A stretch of 64,000 nt of DNA, taken from the NCBI GenBank assembly GCA_016840165.1, contig JAEOSU010000025.1, forward strand, positions 1 to 64,000, given 5' to 3'. Source of the stretch: Promethearchaeota archaeon. Lineage in GTDB: Archaea; Asgardarchaeota; Lokiarchaeia; Sigyniarchaeales; SOKP01. The translations under genes and the position numbers were made by a program. Under the pieces are notes generated by a model, which worked only from the letters and a program-made list of their open reading frames with translations, did no database searches and was not told the DNA's origin. This document shows positions 1 through 9,140 of the stretch, in pieces (the first letter of the stretch is position 1; each line of letters begins with the position of its first letter).

Positions 1-137
1 AAATGACTAAATCTGTGAAAAATCCTATTCCAAATATACTCCAAGCTGGTCAATGGGTATATAGTCCTTCTGGAATACCCATTGCGATCCTTACAGGATT
101 GGCAGCTGCCAAGAATTTAATGAAAAACAAAAAATGA
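1..137 (+). CDS. C-terminal end of an FAD-dependent oxidoreductase (phytoene desaturase/GGR-like), 5' partial
   Basis: An open frame runs from the window edge to a TGA at 135-137. The visible 44 residues include GQWVYSPSGIPIAILTG followed by an AAK helix. This matches the last Rossmann segment of phytoene-desaturase-like and other amine-oxidase-fold flavoproteins, where a glycine-rich 'G.P.ai.tG..AA' stretch closes the FAD site near the C-terminus. The catalytic part lies outside the window, so the substrate cannot be named. The next gene lies on the opposite strand with a 15-base gap, so the two genes converge. An ATG at position 3 is in frame but is almost certainly internal. Confidence 0.6.
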   Translation, partial: MTKSVKNPIPNILQAGQWVYSPSGIPIAILTGLAAAKNLMKNKK

Positions 138-152
138 CTTTTTTACCCAAAC

Positions 153-1166
153 TTATAGGAAGAGTAGTATTAGTAAAAATACTATTGTACTGATAAGTCC
201 TAGGTAAGAAATTAAGATCATTCTATAAATAGGTTTTTTGATATCATCGCCTGACATGCCTTTAAATCCAGTTCTAGTAAGAAAAGTCTTTATTTCAGAA
301 TCTAAATCTTGTTGATTTTTAACCCCATATTTTTGCAAATCCTGCCTAATAATGAAGTGCTGGCTATGAGGAAAGATAAGAGCGTTTACTGGCTTAAAAG
401 GATCAATGATATTAGCCAGATAGGAGTTTGCCTTGATTGAAACTTGTTCTAAAGGTATGTTTGCCGCTTCTTTCACCATATCTGAGTCAAAAATTAGGGT
501 AAAAGGCTCTGAAAACTCACTTTTTATCTCTCCACCATAATCAACAATAAAATTTCCTTCAATCCAGAGAGATTCGTCTAATTGCCTTGAATCTTGTTTT
601 GTTAAGTCAACCGATAAAATGAATTCTTTATTTTTGGTGGGATTTCTAATATCAACCATTAATTCCCCGTAGTATGTAATGGCAAACAAGGCAGGATCAC
701 AGGTGTATCCACAAAATCCGTTCTTTGGGTCATAACTATTGGTATTCGTTTCATAATCACAAATAACCCAAGATAACATCCCAGTTTCTTTATTACGAGC
801 AATAATATAAAACTCGACTCGCGTGCCTATAAATCCGGATGTTCGAGCGGTAAATACGCTTGCAATTGCCATTGGGTACTTTTCATCACTTTTAAAAATT
901 GAAGCTTCTGCCAGTTCATATCCTTCAGGAAGCATATCTTGCGCTGTTGAAGTATCAGTTATCTTAAAAGATAGAAAGAAACTATAGGGGTCTACTATGA
1001 ATCCCATATACGGGACTTTTTTCTTGCCGCTCTCTGTAAATTTATGTTGCGTTTTTTTAGGAAGAGATGCACTGAAGCTACTCAAAAAACTAATGGCAGT
1101 TACATCTTGAGGCTTTACAAGAGATTCAGTCTTTTTTATAAAATTCCTTTTTTCTTCTTTGTCCAT
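153..1166 (-). CDS. Tail-anchored conserved protein A (tandem paralogue), function unknown
   Basis: The product is 337 residues with no N-terminal signal and one hydrophobic helix at the extreme C-terminus (about residues 314-337). This predicts a tail-anchored protein with a cytosolic body. The body shares an ordered set of motifs with the next gene: K.PYMGF at about residue 50, a LP.GYEL segment, a F.AR.S.F.G.R.E.Y block, 'iA..k.TG..SW', and a late FP..QH. The LP.GYEL / G.R.E / TG.xSW pattern loosely recalls the acetoacetate decarboxylase-like fold, but I see no secure catalytic lysine, so this is only a suggestion. It is probably co-transcribed with its paralogue, 50 bases upstream. Confidence 0.8.
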   Translation of the reverse strand: MDKEEKRNFIKKTESLVKPQDVTAISFLSSFSASLPKKTQHKFTESGKKKVPYMGFIVDPYSFFLSFKITDTSTAQDMLPEGYELAEASIFKSDEKYPMAIASVFTARTSGFIGTRVEFYIIARNKETGMLSWVICDYETNTNSYDPKNGFCGYTCDPALFAITYYGELMVDIRNPTKNKEFILSVDLTKQDSRQLDESLWIEGNFIVDYGGEIKSEFSEPFTLIFDSDMVKEAANIPLEQVSIKANSYLANIIDPFKPVNALIFPHSQHFIIRQDLQKYGVKNQQDLDSEIKTFLTRTGFKGMSGDDIKKPIYRMILISYLGLISTIVFLLILLFL

Positions 1167-1200
1167 TTATATCACAGTGCAACATTTTTCAAATCCATCT

Positions 1201-2217
1201 TCATAGATTAATTATCAATAAAATAAAAATGAATATAAATAATAACATAAATAAAGATAAGCCTATTAATAACATTTTTTTTATACCTCGTGTTGAAAAG
1301 GTTTTCATTTCTTTCATTTCTGCAATTTTGTTATAAGTTTCGATCATATCATCGACATTTTTGATATAGGTACGACAACCTGGACTATCAGCCATATAAT
1401 GTTGAGCAAAGGGAAAACATAACACCTTGCATAGTTCTGGTTTTGCAAAATCTGGATTAAGATTATTAAACTTTAAGTGAATATCTTCAATTGGAATATC
1501 TAAAGCCTTTTCAACTTCAGCAGGATCAAATATTACAGCAAGTGTATCATCTTTATTATCTGATTTCTTATCTGAAAATTTTATACTATGACCAATCGAT
1601 GTATTTCCTAGCACCCAAAGGGGTTTATCAAGGTTGCGCATTTTTCCATTGTTAATATTACCCGTTAAGATTATCTGTCGATCAGTCTTGTCTTCTTTAA
1701 AATCAAGTAGTATGTCTCCCTTTGAAGTAGTCGTATATATCGCATTTGTACTGTTTCTATCTGCGACCCCTACTGAAGGATCAGCAATAATTGTGTTGCT
1801 CAGAATATCGATAAAAATCCAAGAGATAAGACCAGTTTGTTTATCTTCTGCGATGAGATACGTTTCTAATCTAGAGCCCCAGAAAGTACTTGCTCGTGTA
1901 TTAAAAACCCCCATTCCAAAATAATACTCTGGTTCTTCATCTGCAAAAATTCTGGACTTTTTCAACTCATAGCGTTGCGGTAATAACGATTTTGCCTTCT
2001 CGATATTTTTAAGCTTAAAGAATAAAAACAGACAATAAGGTTCAATTACAAAACCCATGTAGGGAGTCTTTTTTGAAGTCTTAATTAAAAGTTTTTTAAA
2101 AAGGGAGCGAGGTAAAAGCCGTTTGAATGATTGGAAGAAATACAAATGGCTAACTTCCTTTGGATCAATTAAGTTTTCCACATTTCTGATAAATTTTTTA
2201 TCATCTAAAATTTTCAT
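1201..2217 (-). CDS. Tail-anchored conserved protein B (tandem paralogue), function unknown
   Basis: The product is 338 residues from the ATG at 2217; an in-frame TTG two codons upstream is possible but less likely. It is clearly related to the downstream gene: TPYMGF, LPQRYEL, FNTRAS.F.GSRLE.Y and FPFAQH fall in the same order and spacing. A single hydrophobic segment of about 22 residues ends the protein, predicting C-terminal tail anchoring. The pair probably arose by tandem duplication and then diverged strongly. An acetoacetate-decarboxylase-like fold is a weak guess. No signal peptide, metal-binding cluster or nucleotide-binding motif is visible. Confidence 0.8.
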   Translation of the reverse strand: MKILDDKKFIRNVENLIDPKEVSHLYFFQSFKRLLPRSLFKKLLIKTSKKTPYMGFVIEPYCLFLFFKLKNIEKAKSLLPQRYELKKSRIFADEEPEYYFGMGVFNTRASTFWGSRLETYLIAEDKQTGLISWIFIDILSNTIIADPSVGVADRNSTNAIYTTTSKGDILLDFKEDKTDRQIILTGNINNGKMRNLDKPLWVLGNTSIGHSIKFSDKKSDNKDDTLAVIFDPAEVEKALDIPIEDIHLKFNNLNPDFAKPELCKVLCFPFAQHYMADSPGCRTYIKNVDDMIETYNKIAEMKEMKTFSTRGIKKMLLIGLSLFMLLFIFIFILLIINL

Positions 2218-2362
2218 ATTCAAAAATAGAAATAATTCCCCATATTAAAGTGCGTTACTAATAGATCATTAATAGTAATCAAAAACCAATTATAATTAAT
2301 CTTTTTGCTCTGCAAAAGGATAAATTGGCCCCAACAAATTTATCGGGATTTTTGAGTGTGAT

Positions 2363-3505
2363 TTATTTGTCTAAAATAGTATTAGTTTGTATGGCTTTTG
2401 GAAGCTGGTCGAAAATGGTTTTTGTTCCTTTTGTCTTATAAAGATCAATTAATTCATCCATATTAGTTATTTTTCCTTTAATGGCGGATAAATAAGCTAA
2501 AAGTGCTGTAGCAACCGCTTCTTTTGCATCCTCCGGCTTAAAATCGGGTTTTTTGTCCTCAAGGATACACTCTGTAAAGTAAGCATCTTCAATACCCATG
2601 GAAATGAAATAATATTTTGGAAATGCTCCATGATTAATTTTTGGAAGATACCACCCATCAGATTTTTCAGCATCTAATTCTTTAGAAGAATATAATCTTA
2701 TAGGATCCTTCCAAGAATGATTTTCTATCAATGTTCCTTTTGTTCCATAAACTTCTAAATGATTTGATGGAGTGGCGTTAACTGTAAAACTTAAGGTACA
2801 TTCAACAACAATCCCTGAACGATATTTTAAAAGGATGAAGGCATTATCTTCTGCTTTTCCCGGTAAATTAGTAATTTGTTTTGTAATCCAACAATAAGCT
2901 GATTCCACTTTATCATTTAAAATCCAATTCAGAGTAGCAAATTTATGAACTCCCATGTCCATTAATGCACCACCCCCCGCTTTTTCAATACTGGCTTTCC
3001 AAGATTTAGGATTATTAACATTATGAGTCTCATAGACACCTTCAAAGGTCCGGACCATGAAAGGATTTCCAATAAAACCTTGTTTAATAAAATCATAGAT
3101 AGATTGATGTGCTGGTAGGAATCGATGATTCTCTGCAATCATGAACTTCACACCCGCTTTATTTGTTGCTTCTATCATGTGATCACATCCTTCAAGGGAG
3201 GTTGCCATAGGTTTTTCACATAATATATGCTTTCCGGCTTTTGCTGCTTTAACTACAACCTCCTCATGGGCATGATGTGGAACTAAAATAAGCACAGCAT
3301 CAATATCACTTTCCAACATTGCTTCATACGTATCATAACACTTAAGATTAAAGATTTTAGCTAACTTTTTTCCTTTTTTGATATCGATATCAAATACTGA
3401 TGTGAAATTTATATTCGGATTATCTTTACTTCCCGCATAATGATAAGGCCAAGCAGAATTAACTGTATTTCCAATACCAACTAAACCATAATTAACACTA
3501 TCCAT
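2363..3505 (-). CDS. Gfo/Idh/MocA family NAD(P)-dependent dehydrogenase
   Basis: The product is 380 residues from the ATG at 3505, a typical length for this family of sugar and inositol dehydrogenases. The N-terminal Rossmann domain shows GLVGIGNTVNS, then VFDID, and the hallmark CEKPMA (EKP motif, whose Lys lies near nicotinamide). A second conserved block, GGGALMDMGVH, holds the D..H pair that usually contacts substrate. The C-terminal alpha/beta domain carries 'EVYGTKGTL'. It opens a block of genes for carbohydrate or carboxylic-acid oxidation and is divergent from the M24 peptidase across a 161-base gap that should hold both promoters. The exact sugar cannot be read from sequence. Confidence 0.92.
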   Translation of the reverse strand: MDSVNYGLVGIGNTVNSAWPYHYAGSKDNPNINFTSVFDIDIKKGKKLAKIFNLKCYDTYEAMLESDIDAVLILVPHHAHEEVVVKAAKAGKHILCEKPMATSLEGCDHMIEATNKAGVKFMIAENHRFLPAHQSIYDFIKQGFIGNPFMVRTFEGVYETHNVNNPKSWKASIEKAGGGALMDMGVHKFATLNWILNDKVESAYCWITKQITNLPGKAEDNAFILLKYRSGIVVECTLSFTVNATPSNHLEVYGTKGTLIENHSWKDPIRLYSSKELDAEKSDGWYLPKINHGAFPKYYFISMGIEDAYFTECILEDKKPDFKPEDAKEAVATALLAYLSAIKGKITNMDELIDLYKTKGTKTIFDQLPKAIQTNTILDK

Positions 3506-3666
3506 AGGTATCAAAAATCATTCCATTTTAATTAGACTTTTCATTTTATATAGACTCTTGGACATAGAGGTAAAATTATAATTAATGCTACTAGATTTAG
3601 AATATTAAACATTTTTAACGGAATACATATTTTTATCAGTAATTAAGAGTAATTAGGTATGTTGAA

Positions 3667-4800
3667 ATGGCAGAACCAATTGGTTATAATAAAAAAAGAG
3701 TTAAAGAAATACTTAGCAAGAAAAATATTGACCTATTGATAGCCTCTACACCAGTAAATGTATTTTATACAACAGGGCTCCCAGTTACTCATGTTGCACC
3801 GAATCCTATTCTCTATGTATTATCAAATCAATATCCTAACCTTTCTATGGTCCGTAGAGATGGTGAGGAAAGTGCTATTGTATGGTCATTGTATGATAGT
3901 GTGGAAGAGTTTTCATGGGTACCCCCTAGCGATGTTTTTCGTGTGGGATCCTTAGAAGGCGCTGTAAAGAAGTTATTAGAAAAAATTGAAGAATGGGATT
4001 TAGGGAACAAAACTATTGGCCTTGAATCGTATATGCCACGATATCAATCTGAGGCTTTAGGAGGTAAATTTCCTGATGCAAATTTCGTAAATGGAGATCA
4101 AGCATTTATTGAAATGCGATTGATTAAAACTGAGGAAGAAATTCGAAGAATAAAGAAATCCACTGAAGTTGCAGAAAAAGCTATAGAAAGATGCATTGAA
4201 TCGGTTGAGTTAGGTGTAAAGGATACTGAGTTATTGAAAATTGCAAGAAGAACTATAGTAGATGAAGGAGCGTGGGGTTGGGATCATTTAACTATGAATA
4301 TCGGACCGTCGGATCCAGAAGCACCCGGTTTAGGAATTCCTGTGACTCCAAATGACATTGTAAGGTTCGATTTTGGTGCTGTTTGGGAAGGATATATTTC
4401 TGATGTGAGTCGAGGAGTAGTAATTGGTGAAGTTCCTAAGAAAGCTCAAGAAGCAATGGATTATATGATTCAAGTTCAAGAATATTGTGCAGAAAATATT
4501 AAGCCTGGGGTGAATGCAAAGGAATTAAAAGAAGAAGCAACTAATTATTTGAAATCAATTACAAAAAGAGGTTTTTACCTCATTACTGCCCACAGCATAG
4601 GATTGGAATGTGAGGAAACGCATTTATTTGGACCTAGTGGCGCAATGGATATTCCTTTTGAAGAGAATATGGTTCTTGATCTTGAAGTATGGCTTAATGT
4701 TCGGAGTCAGGGTTTGGTAGGAATAGAGGATTGCTATCGAGTTAGTGGTACTGGTTGTGAGCGGTTATCTAAACTTGATAAACAAATCATAGTAAAATAG
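3667..4800 (+). CDS. M24 family metallopeptidase (Xaa-Pro peptidase/creatinase-like)
   Basis: The product is 377 residues with the two-domain layout of prolidases and creatinases. The N-terminal 'creatinase_N' part begins with a KK.ID.L..STP.NV.Y.TGLP block. The C-terminal pita-bread domain shows the expected metal ligands: D in RFDFGA, D in SDVSR, H in TAHSIGLE, E in LDLEVW and E in GIEDCY. All five are present, so it should be active. It is followed 12 bases later by an SDR in the same direction, probably one transcript. Cytosolic dipeptide or modified-amide hydrolysis is likely; creatinase-type activity cannot be excluded. Confidence 0.9.
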   Translation: MAEPIGYNKKRVKEILSKKNIDLLIASTPVNVFYTTGLPVTHVAPNPILYVLSNQYPNLSMVRRDGEESAIVWSLYDSVEEFSWVPPSDVFRVGSLEGAVKKLLEKIEEWDLGNKTIGLESYMPRYQSEALGGKFPDANFVNGDQAFIEMRLIKTEEEIRRIKKSTEVAEKAIERCIESVELGVKDTELLKIARRTIVDEGAWGWDHLTMNIGPSDPEAPGLGIPVTPNDIVRFDFGAVWEGYISDVSRGVVIGEVPKKAQEAMDYMIQVQEYCAENIKPGVNAKELKEEATNYLKSITKRGFYLITAHSIGLECEETHLFGPSGAMDIPFEENMVLDLEVWLNVRSQGLVGIEDCYRVSGTGCERLSKLDKQIIVK

Positions 4801-4812
4801 AGATGATTTTAT

Positions 4813-5592
4813 ATGCGAATGGAAGATAAAGTAGTTGTCATAACAGGAGCGGCATCAGGTATAGGTCAAGCCACCGCTAAGTTATTTGCCCAAGAAGGAG
4901 CAATTCAAATTCTCTCCGATATTGATGAAGAAGGATTAAGAGAGACATTTGATATGTTAAAGGAAGAAGAACAGAATAGAACTACAATCATGAAGATTGA
5001 TGTGACTCAACCAGAAGAAGTAAAAGAAATGATGCAACATATTATTGAAGTATTTAATAAGATAGATGTATTAATTGTGAATGCGGGAGTAGTACGAGTA
5101 GGTCCAGTTGAAACCTTTCCAGATGCGGATTATGACCTATTAATCAATGTAAATTTAAAGGGAACTCATTATACATGCAAGTTTGCGATACCCTATTTTA
5201 AAAAGCAAAAATTTGGATCAATTATAACTCTAGCTTCTGTTGCGGCTCATATCGGCCAAACTGCTCATGCTAATTATTGTTCAACGAAAGCAGGTGTCCT
5301 TGGGTATACCAGAGCGTTAGCATTGGATTTAGCTCCATATAATGTTAGAGTTAATAGTGTTTCACCTGGAGCAACAGATACACCGATGTTGCAAAGTGAT
5401 GTTGCAAAACAAGCTCGTGATAGAGGTATGTCATATGAAGAAGTAAAGAAAGAATTTGAAGAAGAAGGAGTACTGGGGCGATGGGCTACACCCGAAGAAA
5501 TTGCTAATGGAATCCTCTTTTTAGCCTCTGAAGAATCCTCCTATATCACTGGAGCTGACTTGAGAATAGATGGTGGATGGACTACGAGATAA
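4813..5592 (+). CDS. Short-chain dehydrogenase/reductase (SDR)
   Basis: The product is 259 residues, the usual classical SDR length. TGAASGIG at about residues 12-19 is the coenzyme-binding TGxxxGxG. The structural motif reads VNAG instead of the usual NNAG. The catalytic set is Ser in TLASVA, then YCSTK (Tyr and Lys of YxxxK). A PGATDTP segment and a final DGGWT are typical of the family. An in-frame ATG two codons later (MEDK) could also serve as start. It probably forms an operon with the M24 peptidase and faces another SDR convergently, suggesting a local alcohol or hydroxy-acid oxidation block. Confidence 0.93.
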   Translation: MRMEDKVVVITGAASGIGQATAKLFAQEGAIQILSDIDEEGLRETFDMLKEEEQNRTTIMKIDVTQPEEVKEMMQHIIEVFNKIDVLIVNAGVVRVGPVETFPDADYDLLINVNLKGTHYTCKFAIPYFKKQKFGSIITLASVAAHIGQTAHANYCSTKAGVLGYTRALALDLAPYNVRVNSVSPGATDTPMLQSDVAKQARDRGMSYEEVKKEFEEEGVLGRWATPEEIANGILFLASEESSYITGADLRIDGGWTTR

Positions 5593-5612
5593 TAGCCGAG
5601 AAAGAAAAGATA

Positions 5613-6362
5613 TTACATAGTCATTCCGCCATCAATCAAAAGGCTTACACCAGTGCAAAATTCATTTGTAGCTAAAAATAATACCCCTTCAGCGATTTCC
5701 TCAGGTTTTCCAAGACGTTTTAGTGGTTGTCTATCAATATAGCTTTGCCTAGTTTTATTATAATCGCCCCCACGACTTTTAATTCTCTCAGTTAGAGAAG
5801 GAGTGTCAGTGGTACCTGGACATATTCCGTTTACCCTAATACCATCTTGAAGATAATCCGAAGCCATCGCTCTCGTCATTGAAAGGACTGCTCCTTTGGA
5901 TGCAGTATAAGCCGCACGATTAGGAACTCCTTTGAAAGCTACAGAAGAGGCATTATTTATGATACATCCTTTAGTTTTTTTTAAATAAGGAATTGCGTAT
6001 TTTGATACTAAATACACGCCTCGAACATTTACAGCCATTGTTCGATCCCAATCTTCAGTTGAAATAGAGTCAATAGCTCCACCCAAAACTATGCCAGCAT
6101 TGTTAAATAAAATATCTATCTTTTCATACTCATTAATTGTCTGCTCTATTATATATCTTGCCTCTTGCTCATTTGATACATCTCCTTGAATAAAAATTGC
6201 ATCTCCACCTTTTTCAAGTATATCATCAGCAACATTTAATGCTGATTGAGAAAGAGAGTTGCAACAGACTATAGCACCCTCCCTAGCAAATAATTTAGCA
6301 GTAGCTTCTCCTATACCTGCTCCTGCTCCCGTAATAATTGCCACTTTATTTTTCAGTTTCAT
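5613..6362 (-). CDS. Short-chain dehydrogenase/reductase (SDR)
   Basis: The product is 249 residues with a full classical SDR motif set: TGAGAGIG near residue 11, LFNNAG, Ser in INNASSVA, YTASK (YxxxK), PGTTDTPS and a closing LIDGGMTM. It lies 20 bases from the convergent SDR on the other strand but is clearly a different subfamily, so this is not a recent duplication. It is transcribed in the same direction as the BKACE-type gene and the sugar kinase upstream. Its substrate is probably a sugar acid or hydroxy acid, inferred from those neighbours. Confidence 0.93.
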   Translation of the reverse strand: MKLKNKVAIITGAGAGIGEATAKLFAREGAIVCCNSLSQSALNVADDILEKGGDAIFIQGDVSNEQEARYIIEQTINEYEKIDILFNNAGIVLGGAIDSISTEDWDRTMAVNVRGVYLVSKYAIPYLKKTKGCIINNASSVAFKGVPNRAAYTASKGAVLSMTRAMASDYLQDGIRVNGICPGTTDTPSLTERIKSRGGDYNKTRQSYIDRQPLKRLGKPEEIAEGVLFLATNEFCTGVSLLIDGGMTM

Positions 6363-6391
6363 ATTTATACCCTTAAATTTTTTATTTAAAA

Positions 6392-7189
6392 TTATAAATC
6401 AATAATTTTACGTGCTTCAGAAGGATCTGCTATTTCACGATTCATTTCTCTACTAATTTTAACCATTCTTGACACTAATTCGGCATTATTTTTTGCTGGA
6501 TGTCCCTCTTTGATAAAAGGGAAATCTTCTGTCCCAACCCGCACATTACCTCCATTGGCAATAGATAAAGTCGCGATTTTAGTTTGTTCTGGTCCCATTA
6601 TGCTTACGGAATGAAGACAATTTTCGGGCATATACTTCACTCTATGAAGATACTCATCTGCTGTGGCAGGAGACCAGGTCCCACCTGGCCAATTAAAAAA
6701 TAAAGTTAAAACATGGGGAGCTTCTACTAATCCTTTCTTGATTAAAAAATTCAGATTCCAATATGATCCAGTATGCCAAACTTCCCATTCAGGCTTGATT
6801 TTGAACTTTTTACACGTCAGACAATATTGCTCTAATTCATCTAGATCGTGTATTTGATTGACACTTAATCCAGTGAAATGCTCATCATGATGGTTGAGTA
6901 TAATTGAGAGCATATCTGGTTTTGCATAAAAATCTGGAGTACGTTCTTCTATAGGATAGCTAGACATCCCTCCTTGAATAATAATATCGCATTTTTCTCT
7001 AATTCTTTTTACAATTTCTTCTTCTTCTCCTCTTGGAAGATGGACATGAGCAATAGCAGCTCCCGCTTCATAGCATTGCACTACGTCGTTAATTAAGTCA
7101 TTGGTATTTTCCGCCCAATTTTTTACATTAGGATATATCCAGGAATTTGCAGTTGTTGCGGTAATTATCATCTTTTCATATTTTTCCAT
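6392..7189 (-). CDS. BKACE-type 3-keto acid cleavage enzyme (DUF849 family)
   Basis: The product is 265 residues from the ATG at 7189; an upstream GTG would add four residues. The opening KMIITATTANSW, the metal-binding AAIAHVH (HxH), QGGMSSYP and the late VRVGTEDFPF are hallmarks of beta-keto acid cleavage enzymes. These use Zn and acetyl-CoA to split beta-keto acids into acetoacetate and a CoA ester. The TIM-barrel length is typical. It lies 29 bases upstream of an SDR on the same strand, so an SDR-made keto acid feeding this enzyme is a reasonable but unproved pathway. The substrate specificity of this family varies widely. Confidence 0.88.
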   Translation of the reverse strand: MEKYEKMIITATTANSWIYPNVKNWAENTNDLINDVVQCYEAGAAIAHVHLPRGEEEEIVKRIREKCDIIIQGGMSSYPIEERTPDFYAKPDMLSIILNHHDEHFTGLSVNQIHDLDELEQYCLTCKKFKIKPEWEVWHTGSYWNLNFLIKKGLVEAPHVLTLFFNWPGGTWSPATADEYLHRVKYMPENCLHSVSIMGPEQTKIATLSIANGGNVRVGTEDFPFIKEGHPAKNNAELVSRMVKISREMNREIADPSEARKIIDL

Positions 7190-7279
7190 CAAAATTATCA
7201 CGTAAATATTGAATTTTATATTAATGTTAGAAATTATTACTGAGATATAAATTGTATTTTCATTAGAAGAAAACTAGCA

Positions 7280-8317
7280 TTATCGAGAGACTCTCCCTGA
7301 AAGGTCTCCTTTCATAATTTTTAATACTTCATCAACAGATACTAAATTAAAATCTCCAAAAATCGTGTGCTTAAGACAAGATGACGCAACAGCAAAGTTT
7401 AAAGCTTTCTGAGGGGTATTTTCAAAATTTTGAAGTCCATATATCAATCCTGCCGCAAAAGAATCCCCTCCTCCAACTCTATCAATAATATAAGCAATGT
7501 CATAGTGAGGAGCAAAATATGTTCTCTTTTTATCATAAAGAATACCAGACCATGTATTATGGCTAGCAGAGAGAGAACCTCGTAAAGTAATAGCGATATA
7601 CTTCAAATTGGGGTACTTTTGTGAAATTTCCTTAACAACTGTTTCGTATTTACTTGAATCAATTTTTCCAGAAGTAACATCAATAGCGGGTGCTTTGATG
7701 CCGAGTACTTTTTCCGCATCCTCTTCGTTACCAATAGCAATATCACAAAAACTTACTAATTTGGGCATAATATCAATTGGTTTCTTACCATACTTCCAGA
7801 GTTTACTCCGATAATTAAGATCACATGAAATAGTTATGTTTTTCGATTTAGCTACTTGAAGAGCATCGAGACATATATCTGCTAAATTTTGAGATATCGC
7901 AGGAGTAATTCCCGTCCAATGAAACCATGATACACCCTCGAAGTTTTGTTCCCAATCAAACATATCAGGAGTAGCTGTAGCAATTGCTGAATTATCACGA
8001 TCGTATATTACTTTACTTGCACGGGCAGAAGCACCTACCTCAAGAAAATAGATTCCTATTCGCTCTCCCCCCATTATGATTTTCTCTGTATTAACTCCAT
8101 ATTGCCGTAAATATTGAATACAAGCCAAACCTAGATCATTATTTGGTAATCGGGTAATAAATTCGACGGGAAGCCCAAAATTTGCTAGTGATACCGCTAC
8201 ATTTGCTTCTCCTCCTCCATAAATTACATCAAATGATCGAGCTTGAGTAAATCTTTTAAAATTTGGAGGAGAAAGCCTTAACATGATTTCTCCAAAAGTA
8301 AGAATGGAGTTTTTCAA
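7280..8317 (-). CDS. PfkB family sugar kinase (2-keto-3-deoxygluconate kinase-like)
   Basis: The product is 345 residues and starts at a TTG. The ribokinase-fold signature GGGEANVAVSLANFG lies near residue 34, and the second PfkB signature DRVGGGDSFAAGLIYGL carries the catalytic base Asp and the anion hole. The early GEIMLRLSPP and 'FDVIYGGGEAN' are typical of KDG kinases. It would phosphorylate a keto-sugar acid with ATP in the cytosol. With the Gfo/Idh dehydrogenase, SDRs and BKACE enzyme it suggests sugar-acid catabolism. The exact sugar is an inference; a general fructokinase-like role is the main alternative. Confidence 0.85.
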   Translation of the reverse strand: MKNSILTFGEIMLRLSPPNFKRFTQARSFDVIYGGGEANVAVSLANFGLPVEFITRLPNNDLGLACIQYLRQYGVNTEKIIMGGERIGIYFLEVGASARASKVIYDRDNSAIATATPDMFDWEQNFEGVSWFHWTGITPAISQNLADICLDALQVAKSKNITISCDLNYRSKLWKYGKKPIDIMPKLVSFCDIAIGNEEDAEKVLGIKAPAIDVTSGKIDSSKYETVVKEISQKYPNLKYIAITLRGSLSASHNTWSGILYDKKRTYFAPHYDIAYIIDRVGGGDSFAAGLIYGLQNFENTPQKALNFAVASSCLKHTIFGDFNLVSVDEVLKIMKGDLSGRVSR

Positions 8318-8429
8318 TTTAATTCACTTTTATCAATAATAAATCTGACTATTTTTATCTAGTAATAGATCTTATATTAAGGATAAACGTTTTATTAGTA
8401 AAATAAATAAAAAAAATTTTAAAGAAAAA

Positions 8430-8996
8430 TTATAATTTTGAGCCACAAAAGGCACAATATTGAGAGCCTTCTCTAATTTTATTGCCACAATATACACAGT
8501 AACTTTTTCCTTCTGAAGGAAGTGCTGAATCAAGTTTTTTAGGAGCTTGAAAGTTTTCTACCGGAGTATAACTTACGTCTTCTCCTAAAATAACCTCACC
8601 TGTATCTGAATTAAAGCGATAGGTTATAGCTCCAATTGCTCGCAAATCTACTAGTACTCGGAGTACATCTTTAGGTTTTATTCCAACCTCAAGTGCTAAA
8701 TCTTCTAAATTAAATGTTGATTGTTTTCCCCGATCTAAGATGGCATTCTTAACAGCTTTTTTAAATTTACTATTGGTATATAGTTGTGAAAATCCACCAA
8801 TGAAAATAAAGAATGCTGGAATAAATAACCAATATCCCCAGTAGGAAAGTCCGATGAAATCGAAATCGGGAAAATATCTTAACACCAAGGAGATTATCGC
8901 TACAAATAAGAAAACAATACCTGTAGCAAAAGTTCCTATTGCTGCTTCATATTTTTGTTTTGAATAATATCTCTGTTTGTCTCTATCATAAGACAT
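8430..8996 (-). CDS. Two-helix membrane protein with winged-helix and C-terminal zinc ribbon
   Basis: The product is 188 residues. Two hydrophobic segments (about residues 19-40 and 51-72) form a hairpin. Residues 80-130 are predicted to be a winged-helix-like domain with 'NLEDLALEVGIKPKDVLRVLVDLRAIGAI'. The C-terminus is a zinc ribbon, CVYCGNKI followed by QYCAFCGSKL (two CxxC knuckles). This combination of membrane hairpin, cytosolic winged helix and double-cysteine tail recurs in archaeal proteins of unknown role. No ligand or partner can be inferred. It is monocistronic, with a 143-base gap on the upstream side of the next gene. Confidence 0.82.
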   Translation of the reverse strand: MSYDRDKQRYYSKQKYEAAIGTFATGIVFLFVAIISLVLRYFPDFDFIGLSYWGYWLFIPAFFIFIGGFSQLYTNSKFKKAVKNAILDRGKQSTFNLEDLALEVGIKPKDVLRVLVDLRAIGAITYRFNSDTGEVILGEDVSYTPVENFQAPKKLDSALPSEGKSYCVYCGNKIREGSQYCAFCGSKL

Positions 8997-9140
8997 TTCT
9001 TAATCACTTCTTAGTATTGAATTATATTTTCAATATAATTTAAGATTCAAAATAATGTAATATATATTAGGATTATAGAGTCCAATATTTAATGAATTGG
9101 TTGTTATTTAAATTACTTAATTTTTAGACTTATATTATAA

